From: an uncultured Alphaproteobacteria bacterium
GTDB lineage: Bacteria; Pseudomonadota; Alphaproteobacteria; Caulobacterales; Caulobacteraceae
DNA: 64,000 nt
Direction: 5' to 3'
Assembly: GCA_937920085.1 (NCBI GenBank)
Contig: CALETE010000012.1
Location: forward strand, 62,001 to 126,000
The translations under genes and the position numbers were made by a program. Below, in pieces: positions 19,544-28,641 of the stretch; positions within the stretch are counted from its first letter, which is position 1, and every line of letters begins with the position of its first letter. The notes under the pieces are model-generated. The model did no database searches, was not told the origin of the DNA, and saw nothing but the letters and a program-made list of their open reading frames with translations.

Positions 19544-19808
19544 CCTCGTCCTTTATCCCGTCTAAGCGCCCATTCTTGCCGATCTTAACACGGCTTCCCA
19601 TCTACAGATTCGTGTCATGCGACCACAGCTTGGGGACTTGCTTCCACATTTGATCGCGGAGCAAGGCTTGTGATCCTCGTCAGGATCAGAGATTGTCAAG
19701 GATTATACAACTAGCTTGGGCGTAGTGTTAGGTGTCGCGTCGTTGATCGTCGCGCCAGGCTGATGGGTTCTCCTTAACGGTTGACCGATCAAAAGAGTGA
19801 GAAAGACC
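19544..19808. promoter_or_regulatory. Divergent promoter region of the cicA operon and clpX
   Basis: A 265-base region between the divergent cicA and clpX starts must contain both promoters. I could not identify a convincing CtrA (TTAA-N7-TTAA) or heat-shock box in it. A short palindromic stretch, gatcctcgtcaggatc (19671-19686), is the only symmetric element noticed. Confidence 0.5.
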
Positions 19809-21071
19809 ATGACCAAGGCCGCGAGCGGAGATTCCAAGAGCACACTTTATTGCTCTTTCTGCGGCAAGAGCCAGCATGAGGTTCGCAAGCTGATTGCGGG
19901 CCCGACCGTCTTCATCTGTGATGAATGCGTCGAGCTGTGCATGGACATCATCCGGGAAGAACATAAGATTTCCTTTGTTAAATCAAAGGATGGCGTCCCA
20001 ACCCCGAAGGAAATTCGCGAAGTGCTTGATGACTATGTCATCGGCCAGGACCACGCGAAAAAGGTCCTCTCGGTGGCGGTGCACAATCACTACAAGCGCC
20101 TGAACCATGCGTCGAAGAACAATGACGTTGAACTGGGCAAGGCCAATATCCTGCTCATTGGGCCGACCGGCACAGGTAAGACCCTTCTGGCTCAGACCCT
20201 GGCGCGAATCATCGACGTGCCCTTCACCGTCGCCGACGCCACAACCCTGACCGAAGCTGGTTATGTGGGCGAAGACGTCGAAAATATTATTTTGAAGCTG
20301 CTCCAGTCCGCAGATTACAATGTCGAGCGGGCGCAGCGTGGAATTGTCTATATCGACGAAGTCGACAAGATCAGCCGTAAGTCTGACAACCCATCCATTA
20401 CACGCGATGTGTCGGGGGAGGGCGTGCAGCAAGCCCTTCTGAAGATCATGGAGGGCACAGTGGCTTCGGTGCCGCCTCAGGGGGGCCGCAAGCATCCTCA
20501 GCAGGAGTTCCTGCAGGTGGATACCACAAACATCCTCTTCATCTGCGGCGGTGCCTTTGCCGGCCTGGAAAAAATCATTTCGGCCCGGGGGCAGGGCACC
20601 TCCATTGGCTTTGGGGCGAAGGTTTCTGACCCTGATGAGCGTCGGACAGGGGAGGTGTTTCGCCAGGTCGAGCCCGACGACTTGCTGCGCTTTGGCCTGA
20701 TCCCTGAATTTGTCGGACGTTTGCCGGTGATCGCCACCCTCGACGATCTGGATGAAAAGGCCCTGGTGAAGATCCTCACAGAGCCCAAGAACGCTTTTGT
20801 GAAACAGTATCAGCGCCTGTTCGACATGGAAAATGTCGGACTGACCTTTACGGAGGACGCGCTCAATTCCGTTGCGCGCAAGGCTATTGCTCGGAAGACC
20901 GGCGCGCGGGGACTGCGTTCGATCCTGGAGTCTATCTTGCTCGATACCATGTATGAGCTGCCGACGTATGAGGGTGTTGAGGAAGTGGTCGTCAATGCCG
21001 AGGTGGTCGACGGTCGCGCTCAGCCTCTGATCATTTACGCTGAGCGCCGAGACAAGGGCGGCGCCGCCTAA
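19809..21071 (+). CDS. clpX: ClpX, ATP-dependent unfoldase of ClpXP
   Basis: A 420-residue AAA+ unfoldase that recognises and feeds substrates to ClpP. The N-terminal zinc-binding domain carries CSFC and CDEC-x3-C (residues about 15-45). Walker A is GPTGTGKT, Walker B is IVYIDEVDK, the pore loop is GYVGED, and the ClpP-docking loop is SIGFGAK. The C-terminal RSILESILL and EGVEEVVVN segments are standard. I placed the start at MTKAASGD, as in Caulobacter; a GTG four codons earlier is in frame. A hairpin terminator follows. Confidence 0.98.
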   Translation: MTKAASGDSKSTLYCSFCGKSQHEVRKLIAGPTVFICDECVELCMDIIREEHKISFVKSKDGVPTPKEIREVLDDYVIGQDHAKKVLSVAVHNHYKRLNHASKNNDVELGKANILLIGPTGTGKTLLAQTLARIIDVPFTVADATTLTEAGYVGEDVENIILKLLQSADYNVERAQRGIVYIDEVDKISRKSDNPSITRDVSGEGVQQALLKIMEGTVASVPPQGGRKHPQQEFLQVDTTNILFICGGAFAGLEKIISARGQGTSIGFGAKVSDPDERRTGEVFRQVEPDDLLRFGLIPEFVGRLPVIATLDDLDEKALVKILTEPKNAFVKQYQRLFDMENVGLTFTEDALNSVARKAIARKTGARGLRSILESILLDTMYELPTYEGVEEVVVNAEVVDGRAQPLIIYAERRDKGGAA

Positions 21072-21096
21072 AATCGAGCCTATTTCGCAAATTCAG

Positions 21097-21133
21097 ACGC
21101 CCCGTAATCGCCTTGCGGGGCGTTTTGTTGTTT
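21097..21133 (+). terminator. Rho-independent terminator of clpX
   Basis: Arms acgccccg (21097-21104) and cggggcgt (21116-21123) with an 11-base loop, followed by ttttgttgttt, 26 bases after the clpX stop. Confidence 0.88.
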
Positions 21134-21150
21134 ATGGTTCGGTTGATCAG

Positions 21151-21239
21151 CTTGAATGCGCGCTCAAAGCGGCCACATAAGAGGCCTGACGCATCGCTTT
21201 GCGGTGATCGGCAGGCACAGCTCAGGCCTATCGCCTGAG
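21151..21239 (+). promoter_or_regulatory. Possible heat-shock-like promoter and leader hairpin of lon
   Basis: CTTGAA at 21151-21156 followed 16 bases later by CCACATAA (21173-21180) resembles a sigma-32 promoter, with spacing slightly longer than the usual 12-15. A small hairpin, ctcaggc/gcctgag (21221-21227 and 21233-21239), lies in the presumed leader. Lon is heat-shock induced in many proteobacteria, which fits, but the match is imperfect. Confidence 0.35.
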
Positions 21240-21296
21240 ACACGAAATCGAGCCGCGCTCTGCTTAAAAAGGGAGCCGGCGAGGAGTTGATGTAAC

Positions 21297-23696
21297 ATGA
21301 CTGAGAACCAAACCCTGCCGGTGCTTCTTCTCCGGGACATTGTGGTGTTTCCACACCAGCCCGTGCCGCTATTTGTAGGCCGGGAAAAGACGGTTCGCGC
21401 CTTGGAAGAGGCGATGAAAACCCCTGAAAAGCAGATCCTTCTGGCCACCCAGAAGAATAAAGACGACGACGATCCTGCGCCGTCGGCGATTTATGATGTC
21501 GGTGTTGTCGCCACGGTGCTGCAACTTCTCAAACTGCCAGACGGCACGGTTAAGGTCCTGGTTGAGGGCAAGGCCCGTGCTGCGATAGTCCGCCTGACGG
21601 ACGAGCCTGCCTTCTATGAAGCTGAGATTACCTACATCACCGAGGACGGTGCGGCTTCGACCGAGGCTGAAGCCCTATCGCGGGCGGTGATCGAGCAGTT
21701 TGAAGCCTATGTGAAGTTCAACAAAAAAGTGCCGCCCGAGGCCTTGGCGGCCATGCCGCAGGTTGAGGCCCCTGGAGAACTGGCCGACCGGATCGCCTCA
21801 CATCTCAGCGTTAAAATCTCCGACAAGCAGAACCTCTTGGAACTGTTCAATGTCGTGAAGCGCCTCGAGAAGGTTTACGCCCTGATGGAGGGCGAAATCA
21901 GTGTCATGCAGACGGAAAAGAAGATCCGTAACCGCGTGAAGCGCCAGATGGAGAAGACCCAGCGCGAGTACTATCTGAATGAGCAGATGAAGGCCATTCA
22001 ACGGGAACTCGGCGAGCAGGATGATCATCGCGACGAACTGGTCGAACTCGAGGCCCGGATCAAGAAGACCAAACTTTCTAAAGAGGCCCGCACCAAGGCT
22101 GAAGCAGAGCTGAAAAAGCTCCGCAATATGAGCCCCATGTCGGCGGAATCTACGGTCGTTCGCAATTACCTTGATTGGCTTCTGTCCATCCCTTGGGGCA
22201 AGGCCAAGGTCAAGCCGATCAACCTCGAGAAGGCGGAAGCCACCCTCGAGCACGACCACTACGGCCTGGAAAAGGTCAAGGAACGGATCTTAGAGTATCT
22301 GGCGGTGCAGGCTCGTACCGGCGCGCTGAAGGGCCCGATCCTTTGTCTTGTGGGACCTCCGGGCGTCGGCAAGACCTCGCTAGGCAAGTCCATTGCTGAA
22401 GCGACTGGCCGCGAGTTCGTCCGCGTTTCTCTGGGCGGCGTGCGCGATGAGGCAGAGATCCGTGGCCACCGGCGGACCTATATCGGCTCAATGCCTGGCA
22501 AGATCATCCAGTCGATGAAGAAGGCCAAGTCCACCAACGCCTTCTTCCTGTTGGACGAAATTGACAAGATGGGCTCCGATTGGCGGGGCGATCCGTCTTC
22601 GGCCCTGCTGGAGGTGCTAGATCCTTCGCAGAATTCCACCTTCGCCGACCACTATCTTGAAGTGGACTATGATCTGTCGCCAGTGATGTTCGTCACCACG
22701 GCCAACAGCCTGAACATGCCCCAGCCCCTACTGGATCGCATGGAGATCATTCGTATCCCCGGCTATACCGAGGATGAGAAGGTGGAAATCGCCAAGCGAC
22801 ATGTTCTGCCGAGACTGACCAAGGATCATGGGCTGACCTCCGCGGAATTTATCGTCCCCGACGACACCATCCGCGACCTCATTCGCTATTACACCCGGGA
22901 GGCTGGAGTGCGCTCTCTCGAACGTGCTTTGGGCAACCTAGCGCGAAAGACGGTGCGTGATCTGGCGCGTGAGAAGGTCAAGTCGATCACTGTCGACGCT
23001 GACTGCCTTGAGAAATACGCCGGCGTCAAAAAGTATAGCTATGGCGAGACAGACACCGAGGATCAGGTCGGGATCATCACCGGCCTTGCCTATACCGATT
23101 TTGGTGGGGATATCCTGACCATCGAGGCCGTGAAGATGCCTGGCAAGGGTCGCATGACCGTTACCGGCAATCTGAAAGACGTCATGAAGGAGTCGATATC
23201 GGCAGCGAGCTCTTATGTTCGCAGTCGGGCGACCCACTTTGGCATCGAGCCGCCGCTGTTTGAGAAGACCGATGTGCATATCCACGTTCCAGAGGGTGCA
23301 ACCCCAAAGGATGGCCCCTCAGCAGGCGTGGCCATGGCGACGGCTATCGTTTCGGTGCTGACCGGTATTCCGATCCGCAAGGACATCGCCATGACCGGTG
23401 AGGTTACTCTGCGGGGGCGGGTCCTGCCGATTGGCGGGCTGAAGGAAAAACTGTTGGCTGCGCTTCGTTCAGGCGTGAAGACGGTTCTGATCCCGAAGGA
23501 TAATGCCAAGGACCTGGCCGATATCCCGGATAATGTAAAATCAGCTCTGGAGATCATCCCGGTGTCCACCGTCGATGAGGTTTTGGCTCTTACCTTGACC
23601 GGGCCTCTGACGCCAATTGAGTGGGTCGAGCCGGTCGTTTCGACGGTGCCGGTCACGCCCGACGAGGCGGTGGATGACAATGTAATCACCCACTAG
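21297..23696 (+). CDS. lon: Lon ATP-dependent protease
   Basis: A 799-residue Lon (LonA type) that degrades misfolded and regulatory proteins. The N-terminal LAN domain starts LPVLLLRDIVVFPHQPVPLF; a coiled-coil part follows; the AAA+ module has Walker A GPPGVGKTSLGKS and Walker B FFLLDEIDKMG; the protease domain has the catalytic Ser675 in PKDGPSAGV and Lys718 in GGLKEKLLAA, 43 residues apart as in the Ser-Lys dyad. In Caulobacter Lon targets DnaA, CcrM and SciP. GAGGAG lies about 10 bases before the ATG. A strong terminator follows. Confidence 0.98.
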   Translation: MTENQTLPVLLLRDIVVFPHQPVPLFVGREKTVRALEEAMKTPEKQILLATQKNKDDDDPAPSAIYDVGVVATVLQLLKLPDGTVKVLVEGKARAAIVRLTDEPAFYEAEITYITEDGAASTEAEALSRAVIEQFEAYVKFNKKVPPEALAAMPQVEAPGELADRIASHLSVKISDKQNLLELFNVVKRLEKVYALMEGEISVMQTEKKIRNRVKRQMEKTQREYYLNEQMKAIQRELGEQDDHRDELVELEARIKKTKLSKEARTKAEAELKKLRNMSPMSAESTVVRNYLDWLLSIPWGKAKVKPINLEKAEATLEHDHYGLEKVKERILEYLAVQARTGALKGPILCLVGPPGVGKTSLGKSIAEATGREFVRVSLGGVRDEAEIRGHRRTYIGSMPGKIIQSMKKAKSTNAFFLLDEIDKMGSDWRGDPSSALLEVLDPSQNSTFADHYLEVDYDLSPVMFVTTANSLNMPQPLLDRMEIIRIPGYTEDEKVEIAKRHVLPRLTKDHGLTSAEFIVPDDTIRDLIRYYTREAGVRSLERALGNLARKTVRDLAREKVKSITVDADCLEKYAGVKKYSYGETDTEDQVGIITGLAYTDFGGDILTIEAVKMPGKGRMTVTGNLKDVMKESISAASSYVRSRATHFGIEPPLFEKTDVHIHVPEGATPKDGPSAGVAMATAIVSVLTGIPIRKDIAMTGEVTLRGRVLPIGGLKEKLLAALRSGVKTVLIPKDNAKDLADIPDNVKSALEIIPVSTVDEVLALTLTGPLTPIEWVEPVVSTVPVTPDEAVDDNVITH

Positions 23697-23714
23697 GGTT
23701 GTTTGATCGAATTT

Positions 23715-23748
23715 GCGGCGCGGGGGCAGTCCCGCGCCGCCTTTGTTT
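23715..23748 (+). terminator. Rho-independent terminator of lon
   Basis: A perfect 10-bp GC-rich stem, gcggcgcggg (23715-23724) with cccgcgccgc (23731-23740), six-base loop, then ctttgttt, 18 bases after the lon stop. Confidence 0.88.
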
Positions 23749-23844
23749 GACGCCTGCTTCCGTTAGGTCATAGATAGCGAGAGACACGTTTGGACCACGG
23801 GGGTGGCCCAAATGATCGAAGCCATCGTGTTGGGAGGCGCGAAC

Positions 23845-24117
23845 ATGACAAAAGCCGAGCTAATATCGGTCATCTCTGAGCGTGCCGGCCTCAGTAAGGC
23901 GCAAGCCAAGCTCGCCCTAGAGGTCTTTCTCGACAGTGTGACAGAGTCCCTCAAAGAGGGAGTTGAAGTTCGGCTTGTCGGCTTTGGCAGTTTTATCCCC
24001 GTCAGCCGTCCAGCTGGTATGGCTCGCAACCCCCGCACGGGGATGTCGGTAAAACGGGCTGCTTCCAAGTCGGCTCGATTCCGGATGGGCGAGGGACTGA
24101 AGAAGGCGCTTAACTAA
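23845..24117 (+). CDS. hup: HU-type nucleoid DNA-binding protein
   Basis: A 90-residue HU/IHF-family protein, the standard length. MTKAELISVISERAGLS is the dimerisation helix region, and GFGSFIPVSRPAGMARNPRTG contains the conserved beta-arm with Arg-Asn-Pro at its tip. HU bends and compacts DNA. The homodimeric HU type is favoured over IHF because of the general sequence and the neighbour lon, as in many alphaproteobacteria. GGGAGG lies about 8 bases upstream of the chosen ATG; the frame extends 14 codons upstream without merit. Confidence 0.95.
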   Translation: MTKAELISVISERAGLSKAQAKLALEVFLDSVTESLKEGVEVRLVGFGSFIPVSRPAGMARNPRTGMSVKRAASKSARFRMGEGLKKALN

Positions 24118-24168
24118 CATGACGCTGGCCCTTTGCGGACCGCCGCGGGGATGGTAACTCCCCCATGC

Positions 24169-24245
24169 GGGCGGCTAGCTCAGTTGGTCAGAGCACCTGG
24201 TTTACACCCAGGGGGTCGGGGGTTCGAGCCCCTCGCCGCCCACCA
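24169..24245 (+). tRNA. tRNA-Val (anticodon UAC)
   Basis: The acceptor stem GGGCGGC pairs with GCCGCCC, and CCA is encoded at 24243-24245. The anticodon stem CCTGG/CCAGG encloses TTTACAC, giving anticodon TAC for valine. D-arm (AGCTCAGTTGGTCAGAGC) and T-arm (GGTTCGAGCCC) are standard. Confidence 0.97.
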
Positions 24246-24262
24246 TCGCATAGGGTCGGTTT

Positions 24263-25177
24263 ATGCAATATCGATCCCTAGGAACCACTGGGCTCCAGGT
24301 TTCTGAAATCGGATTTGGCTGTGCAAGCTGGTGGGGGCAAGTAGCCTTCTCCGAGGCCGAGGCCTTGCGCCTCGTGCACTATGCCATCGATCAGGGTGTA
24401 ACGTTTTTCGATACCAGTCCGGCCTATTCCGGGGGGAATGCAGAACCGCGGCTTGGGCGCGCCTTGAAGGGCCGCGACCCTTCGAAACTCGTCATCGCGA
24501 CCAAGGCCGGCACGCGCCACGCTCAGGGGCGGGTGCAGCGAGACATGTCCTTGAAGGCGATCGAGCAGGACGTGGTCCGTAGCTTAAGAGCCCTTGGCCT
24601 AGAGACTTTACCTGTCCTCCAACTCCATGGTCCCTCAGCCGAGGAACTGACGCCAGAGTTTCTGGCGGGCTTACTGGGCTTAAAACGTCGGGGCCTGGTG
24701 CAGGCCTTGGGTGCTAACAGCTTCGATTCAACGACCCTTGGAAAGATTATCGCCTCGCCTGTTTTCGATGTATTGATGATGGATTTCAATGTCTTGCGTC
24801 CAGAGCGGAAGGCTTTGGCCATGGCGGCACATGCCGCGGGGAAGGGGGTTCTGGCTGGCATGCCACTCGCCATGGGGCATACTGGTCTGCAGGTTCTAAA
24901 GCTTCGAGGGCTCCGAGACCTCTGGTACGCCGCTCGCGCTTTTAAGGGTCACAGGCGTGACATCGCACAGGGCACCCAATTTCAGTTCCTACACCATCAA
25001 AAGGTGCTGTCCGGTTCCCAGGCCGCTCTAGCTTATGTGCTGAGCCATCCCGAAATCAGCTGCGCCGTGGTCGGCACAACCCGGATGCATCACCTCGCTG
25101 AGAACATTTCAGCCTCTGGCATGTGCCTTTCCCCAGACCTCGCCGCCAAGATTGCAAGGGCTCAGGCAGGCAAGTGA
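24263..25177 (+). CDS. Aldo/keto reductase family oxidoreductase
   Basis: A 304-residue TIM-barrel aldo/keto reductase. The N-terminus YRSLGTTGLQVSEIGFGC, then VTFFDTSPAYSGGNAE (conserved Asp; the usual catalytic Tyr is in SPAY), the conserved lysine in VIATKAG and the histidine in LQLHGPS make up the catalytic set. Such NADPH-dependent enzymes reduce aldehydes or ketones; the AKR_Tas-like subgroup fits but the substrate is unknown. The C-terminal CAVVGTTRMHHLAENI holds the cofactor-binding segment. It lies just after tRNA-Val with no obvious partner genes. Confidence 0.88.
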   Translation: MQYRSLGTTGLQVSEIGFGCASWWGQVAFSEAEALRLVHYAIDQGVTFFDTSPAYSGGNAEPRLGRALKGRDPSKLVIATKAGTRHAQGRVQRDMSLKAIEQDVVRSLRALGLETLPVLQLHGPSAEELTPEFLAGLLGLKRRGLVQALGANSFDSTTLGKIIASPVFDVLMMDFNVLRPERKALAMAAHAAGKGVLAGMPLAMGHTGLQVLKLRGLRDLWYAARAFKGHRRDIAQGTQFQFLHHQKVLSGSQAALAYVLSHPEISCAVVGTTRMHHLAENISASGMCLSPDLAAKIARAQAGK

Positions 25178-25253
25178 TTGCCCAAAGCCGCATTTTGATC
25201 TTTCATGGGGTCAAAGATCGACGGTCAGTACGATCATAAATGGGAGATGAGCC

Positions 25254-26513
25254 ATGGCCGATGGCACACTGAAGCTTGAGGATGAAGCGCGCGCCCGGGC
25301 CTACAGCCTGCCGCTAGAGGATTTCAACCCAGGTGATCCCGAACTCTTTTTGAACAACGCCTTCTGGCCTTATTTCGAGCGCCTCCGCGCCGAAGACCCC
25401 GTGCACTGGTGCCGGGAGAGCGAGTTTGGGTCCTATTGGTCGGTGACCCGCTATGAAGACATTATGGCGGTAGATACCAATCACGGCGCGTTTTCCTCCG
25501 ATGCTGCCCTTGGCGGCATTACTATTCGCGACGCAAGGGCAGACCTGCGGCGGCCAAGTTTCATCGCCATGGATCCGCCTAAGCACGACGAGCAGCGCAA
25601 GACCGTCAGTCCGATTGTCTCGCCACACAATCTGCAAAACATGGAACCGATCATCCGCAGTCGGGCGACCCAGATCCTTGATAACCTGCCGATCAATGAA
25701 CCCTTCAACTGGGTGGAAAAGGTTTCTATCGAACTGACCACGCAAATGCTGGCGACCCTGTTCGATTTCCCCTTTGAAGAGCGGCGCAAACTGACCCGGT
25801 GGTCGGACGTGGCCACCACCATCCCCTACAAGGGCGGGCTGGTTGAGACGGAAGAAGAGCGGCAGGCCGAGTTGATGGAGTGCCTCGCCTATTTTACGCG
25901 GCTCTGGAATGAACGGGTGGATCAAGCTCCAGCCGGCGACCTGATCTCCATGATGGCCCATGGGGATGCCACCCGGAATATGACCCCCGATGAATATCTG
26001 GGCAATGTGATCTTGTTGATTGTCGGCGGGAACGACACCACGCGAAACTCTCTGACGGGGGGCCTCTTAGCGCTCAGTCAAAACCCAGCAGAATATGAAA
26101 AGCTGCGGGCAAATCCCGATCTCATCGTCTCCATGGTTCCCGAAATCATTCGCTGGCAGACCCCTCTCGCGCATATGCGCCGGACGGCCCTGCGCGACGT
26201 CGAGCTCGGCGGAAAGACTATCAAAAAAGGCGACAAGGTCGTCATGTGGTATGTCTCGGGCAACCGCGACGAGCGGGCCATTTCAGAGCCTGACCGGTTC
26301 ATCATCGATCGTGAACGCCCCCGCCAGCATCTGAGTTTCGGCTTCGGCATTCACCGGTGTGTCGGCAATCGGCTGGCCGAAATGCAGCTGCGCATTGTCT
26401 GGGAAGAAGTCCTGAAGCGCTTCCCAAAAATCGAAGTCCTTGAAGAGCCTGTGCGGGTGAGGTCCAGCTTTGTGAAGGGCTACGAAAAGCTGATGGTGCG
26501 TATTCCCGCCTAG
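25254..26513 (+). CDS. Cytochrome P450, CYP153-type (alkane/fatty-acid terminal hydroxylase)
   Basis: A 419-residue soluble bacterial P450. The heme-ligating cysteine is Cys369 in SFGFGIHRCVGNRLAE; the I-helix acid-threonine pair is in VGGNDTTRNSLTGG near residue 260; the ExxR motif is in VPEIIRWQTP. The stretches MDPPKHDEQRKTVSPIV and IIRWQTPLAHMRRTA are, from memory, hallmarks of CYP153, whose members hydroxylate the terminal carbon of medium-chain alkanes, alcohols or fatty acids. Its redox partners (ferredoxin, ferredoxin reductase) are not beside it. A GGGAGATGA box precedes the ATG. Family P450 is certain; the CYP153 assignment is strong but from recognition only. Confidence 0.9.
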   Translation: MADGTLKLEDEARARAYSLPLEDFNPGDPELFLNNAFWPYFERLRAEDPVHWCRESEFGSYWSVTRYEDIMAVDTNHGAFSSDAALGGITIRDARADLRRPSFIAMDPPKHDEQRKTVSPIVSPHNLQNMEPIIRSRATQILDNLPINEPFNWVEKVSIELTTQMLATLFDFPFEERRKLTRWSDVATTIPYKGGLVETEEERQAELMECLAYFTRLWNERVDQAPAGDLISMMAHGDATRNMTPDEYLGNVILLIVGGNDTTRNSLTGGLLALSQNPAEYEKLRANPDLIVSMVPEIIRWQTPLAHMRRTALRDVELGGKTIKKGDKVVMWYVSGNRDERAISEPDRFIIDRERPRQHLSFGFGIHRCVGNRLAEMQLRIVWEEVLKRFPKIEVLEEPVRVRSSFVKGYEKLMVRIPA

Positions 26514-26660
26514 ATGTAAGCCGCGCTCTGCCACTGCGAGCGCAAATTTCTATCCGAGACAAGGGCAGGGCGAGACGGGTCCCAAACGGGAAACCACTTG
26601 ACCTTCAGGGCTTGGTCGCCTGTGTATTTGTCCAGACGTTTATGTGAGCCCTGTTCCTGT

Positions 26661-27266
26661 ATGCCTACCCTCGGCGAGACAAATGACCCCTCCCAAAGAA
26701 AGCCAGGCTGGCTCGCCCGGTCGATCCGATGGGCCCTTGTAGCCTGGTTTAAGCGCCAAGGTTGGACCGTTGAGGGAGTGGCTCCGAACCCGCGCAAGTT
26801 CGTTGTGATCGCCGCACCGCATACCAGCAACTGGGACTTCGTCTATTTCCTAGGGGCTGCGGACGGCCTCAATCTCGATCTCAGCTTTATGGGCAAGGAG
26901 TCGCTGTTTCGTTGGCCTCTCGCCAAGGCCATGCGTGACCTCGGCGGCGTTCCGGTGGATCGATCAGCCTCGCATAATGTGGTCGACGCCATGATCGCAG
27001 AGTTTGCCAAGCGCGATGAGTTCATGCTGACCATTGCGCCGGAGGGCACTCGCGGGAAGGTTAGGCAATGGAAAACAGGCTTTTATCACATCGCCCTGGG
27101 GGCAGGGGTGCCCATGGTTTGTGGCTTGATGGACTATAAGCGCAAGGTCGTAGGGTTGGGGCCAGCCTTGATGGCCAGTGGTGACTATGAGGCGGACATG
27201 AAAATCCTCGCCGAGTTCTATCGCGCCTGTACGCCAAAATTCCCTGACCGGGCCATGGTGCTCTAA
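26661..27266 (+). CDS. PlsC-like acyltransferase family protein
   Basis: A 201-residue protein of the 1-acylglycerol-3-phosphate acyltransferase superfamily. The catalytic HxxxxD motif is AAPHTSNWDFVYF near residue 53, and the phosphate-binding motif appears as TIAPEGTRGK near residue 134. There is only a weak hydrophobic N-terminal segment. The short form with HTSNWD belongs to a branch often annotated as glycerol acyltransferase of unknown substrate, so lysophosphatidate is not proven. The ATG at 26661 was chosen because the upstream 21 codons (from 26598) look non-coding. Confidence 0.82.
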   Translation: MPTLGETNDPSQRKPGWLARSIRWALVAWFKRQGWTVEGVAPNPRKFVVIAAPHTSNWDFVYFLGAADGLNLDLSFMGKESLFRWPLAKAMRDLGGVPVDRSASHNVVDAMIAEFAKRDEFMLTIAPEGTRGKVRQWKTGFYHIALGAGVPMVCGLMDYKRKVVGLGPALMASGDYEADMKILAEFYRACTPKFPDRAMVL

Positions 27267-27334
27267 TTCCTCTCAGAGACAAACCCCGGGCCTCAGGCTA
27301 GGAGCAAGGCTGATCTGACTCTTTAGAGCCCCCG

Positions 27335-28309
27335 ATGTCCTCCGCTGATGACCATTGCGCCTTAGCCTTCCAGTATCTGGACGACGATCGATTGTCCGAC
27401 TCTGAGGCCTGCTTTCGTCGGGCGCTTGCGGCCGATCCCGATCATCTCCTGGCGCGAACCCAGTTGGCTGATCTCCTGCTCTCACTGGGGCGTTGGGAGG
27501 AGGCTTGGCCGCTGAATCGGGTCTATGACGGAAAGCCACGGCCTGACGCGCCGCCCGTTCCATTTCCGGAGTGGCGTGGGCAATCCTTGGCGGGAAAATC
27601 CATTCTGATCTGGCCGAGGTTCGGCCTCGGCGATCAAATTATGTTCGCCCGCTATTTCCCGATCCTGCGTGCCATGGGCGCCCAGGTGACGCTCATCGTC
27701 CTGCCCATGTTCGGAAACGTCTTTGACGGCCTTGATTGCAATGTGGTCCACGCTGCAGACGAGCTCTTCATCCCGCCCCAGGACTATTGGGTCTATTCCG
27801 CGCTGATTCCCAACCGGCTGAACCAGTCACTTGCCACGGTCCCGGCCAATTTGCCCTTCCTTCGCACGACGCCCTTGGTCTGTGATTTACCGCCAGGGCC
27901 AAAGGTCGGCATAGCTTGGCGTGGCAATCCCGTGCACGCCAATGACGCAGATCGAACCTTCTCTAGGAGCAACTTCCAAGCCTTGGAGGGCCTGGGGGCG
28001 GCTATAATCCCCCTGGATTATGAAGTCAGTGGGGCCACGACTTTGGCTCAGACCGCCGACTTGATCTCAAAAATGGATCTGGTGATTTCCGTCGACACCT
28101 CGACGGTGCATCTGGCCGGCACCTTGAATAAGCCGTGCTGGGTGCTCTTGCCAAAACATCGCACAGACTGGAGATGGCTGAGGGATCGCAGCGATACCCC
28201 TTGGTATCCCAGTTTGAAACTCTACCGGCAAACTGCCCGAGGCGACTGGGGCCCGGTGATAGCCCAGGTCGCAGCCGATCTGTCAGCACGGCTTGAAGAG
28301 GCCCTGTAA
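27335..28309 (+). CDS. TPR-containing protein with glycosyltransferase-9-like domain
   Basis: A 324-residue protein. Residues 1-60 hold one or two tetratricopeptide-like helix pairs (EACFRRALAADPDHLLARTQLADLL pattern, given here as ALAADPDHLLARTQLA). The remainder resembles the C-terminal half of heptosyltransferase-like (GT9) proteins: LIWPRFGLGDQIMFARYFP, VGIAWRGNPVHANDADR, and the donor-binding region DLVISVDTSTVHLAGTLNKPCWVLL. TPR-GT9-like fusions are found in proteobacteria near flagellin or surface-polysaccharide genes, but no such neighbours exist here and the acceptor is unknown. It runs convergently into tRNA-Asp. Confidence 0.75.
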   Translation: MSSADDHCALAFQYLDDDRLSDSEACFRRALAADPDHLLARTQLADLLLSLGRWEEAWPLNRVYDGKPRPDAPPVPFPEWRGQSLAGKSILIWPRFGLGDQIMFARYFPILRAMGAQVTLIVLPMFGNVFDGLDCNVVHAADELFIPPQDYWVYSALIPNRLNQSLATVPANLPFLRTTPLVCDLPPGPKVGIAWRGNPVHANDADRTFSRSNFQALEGLGAAIIPLDYEVSGATTLAQTADLISKMDLVISVDTSTVHLAGTLNKPCWVLLPKHRTDWRWLRDRSDTPWYPSLKLYRQTARGDWGPVIAQVAADLSARLEEAL

Positions 28310-28330
28310 CGCCAGCATTTTGAGGAAAAG

Positions 28331-28407
<77 letters not shown>

Positions 28408-28641
28408 ATCGATGCGCACGACGACGCGAGGGGCGTCTGATAGGTCCCGACCGGAATCGTGTCAACGGTCGAGTTCGATTTGTGCTCTTTCGGAAGCTTT
28501 TTCTGTGCGCAACAGCTCGAATTGGTAACAGACCCGGCTTCAGGCGTATTTTTGGCCAAAGGATTTTCCAAAGGGACAAACCGGTGTTTGAACCCTGCGA
28601 AAGGCTGGTCTAGAAGAACGCGCGACTCCTTTGGGGATTCC
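28408..28641 (+). promoter_or_regulatory. Promoter region of the nuo operon
   Basis: The 234 bases between the divergent tRNA-Asp and nuoA must carry the nuo promoter. I see no tRNA, small gene or strong hairpin in it, and no clear consensus promoter that I would defend. The nuoA frame is open upstream to 28459, but that part is not NuoA-like. Confidence 0.5.

Noticed and set aside
28459..28641. 61-codon N-terminal extension of NuoA
   Set aside because: It is not hydrophobic or NuoA-like; the ATG at 28642 matches the family start.
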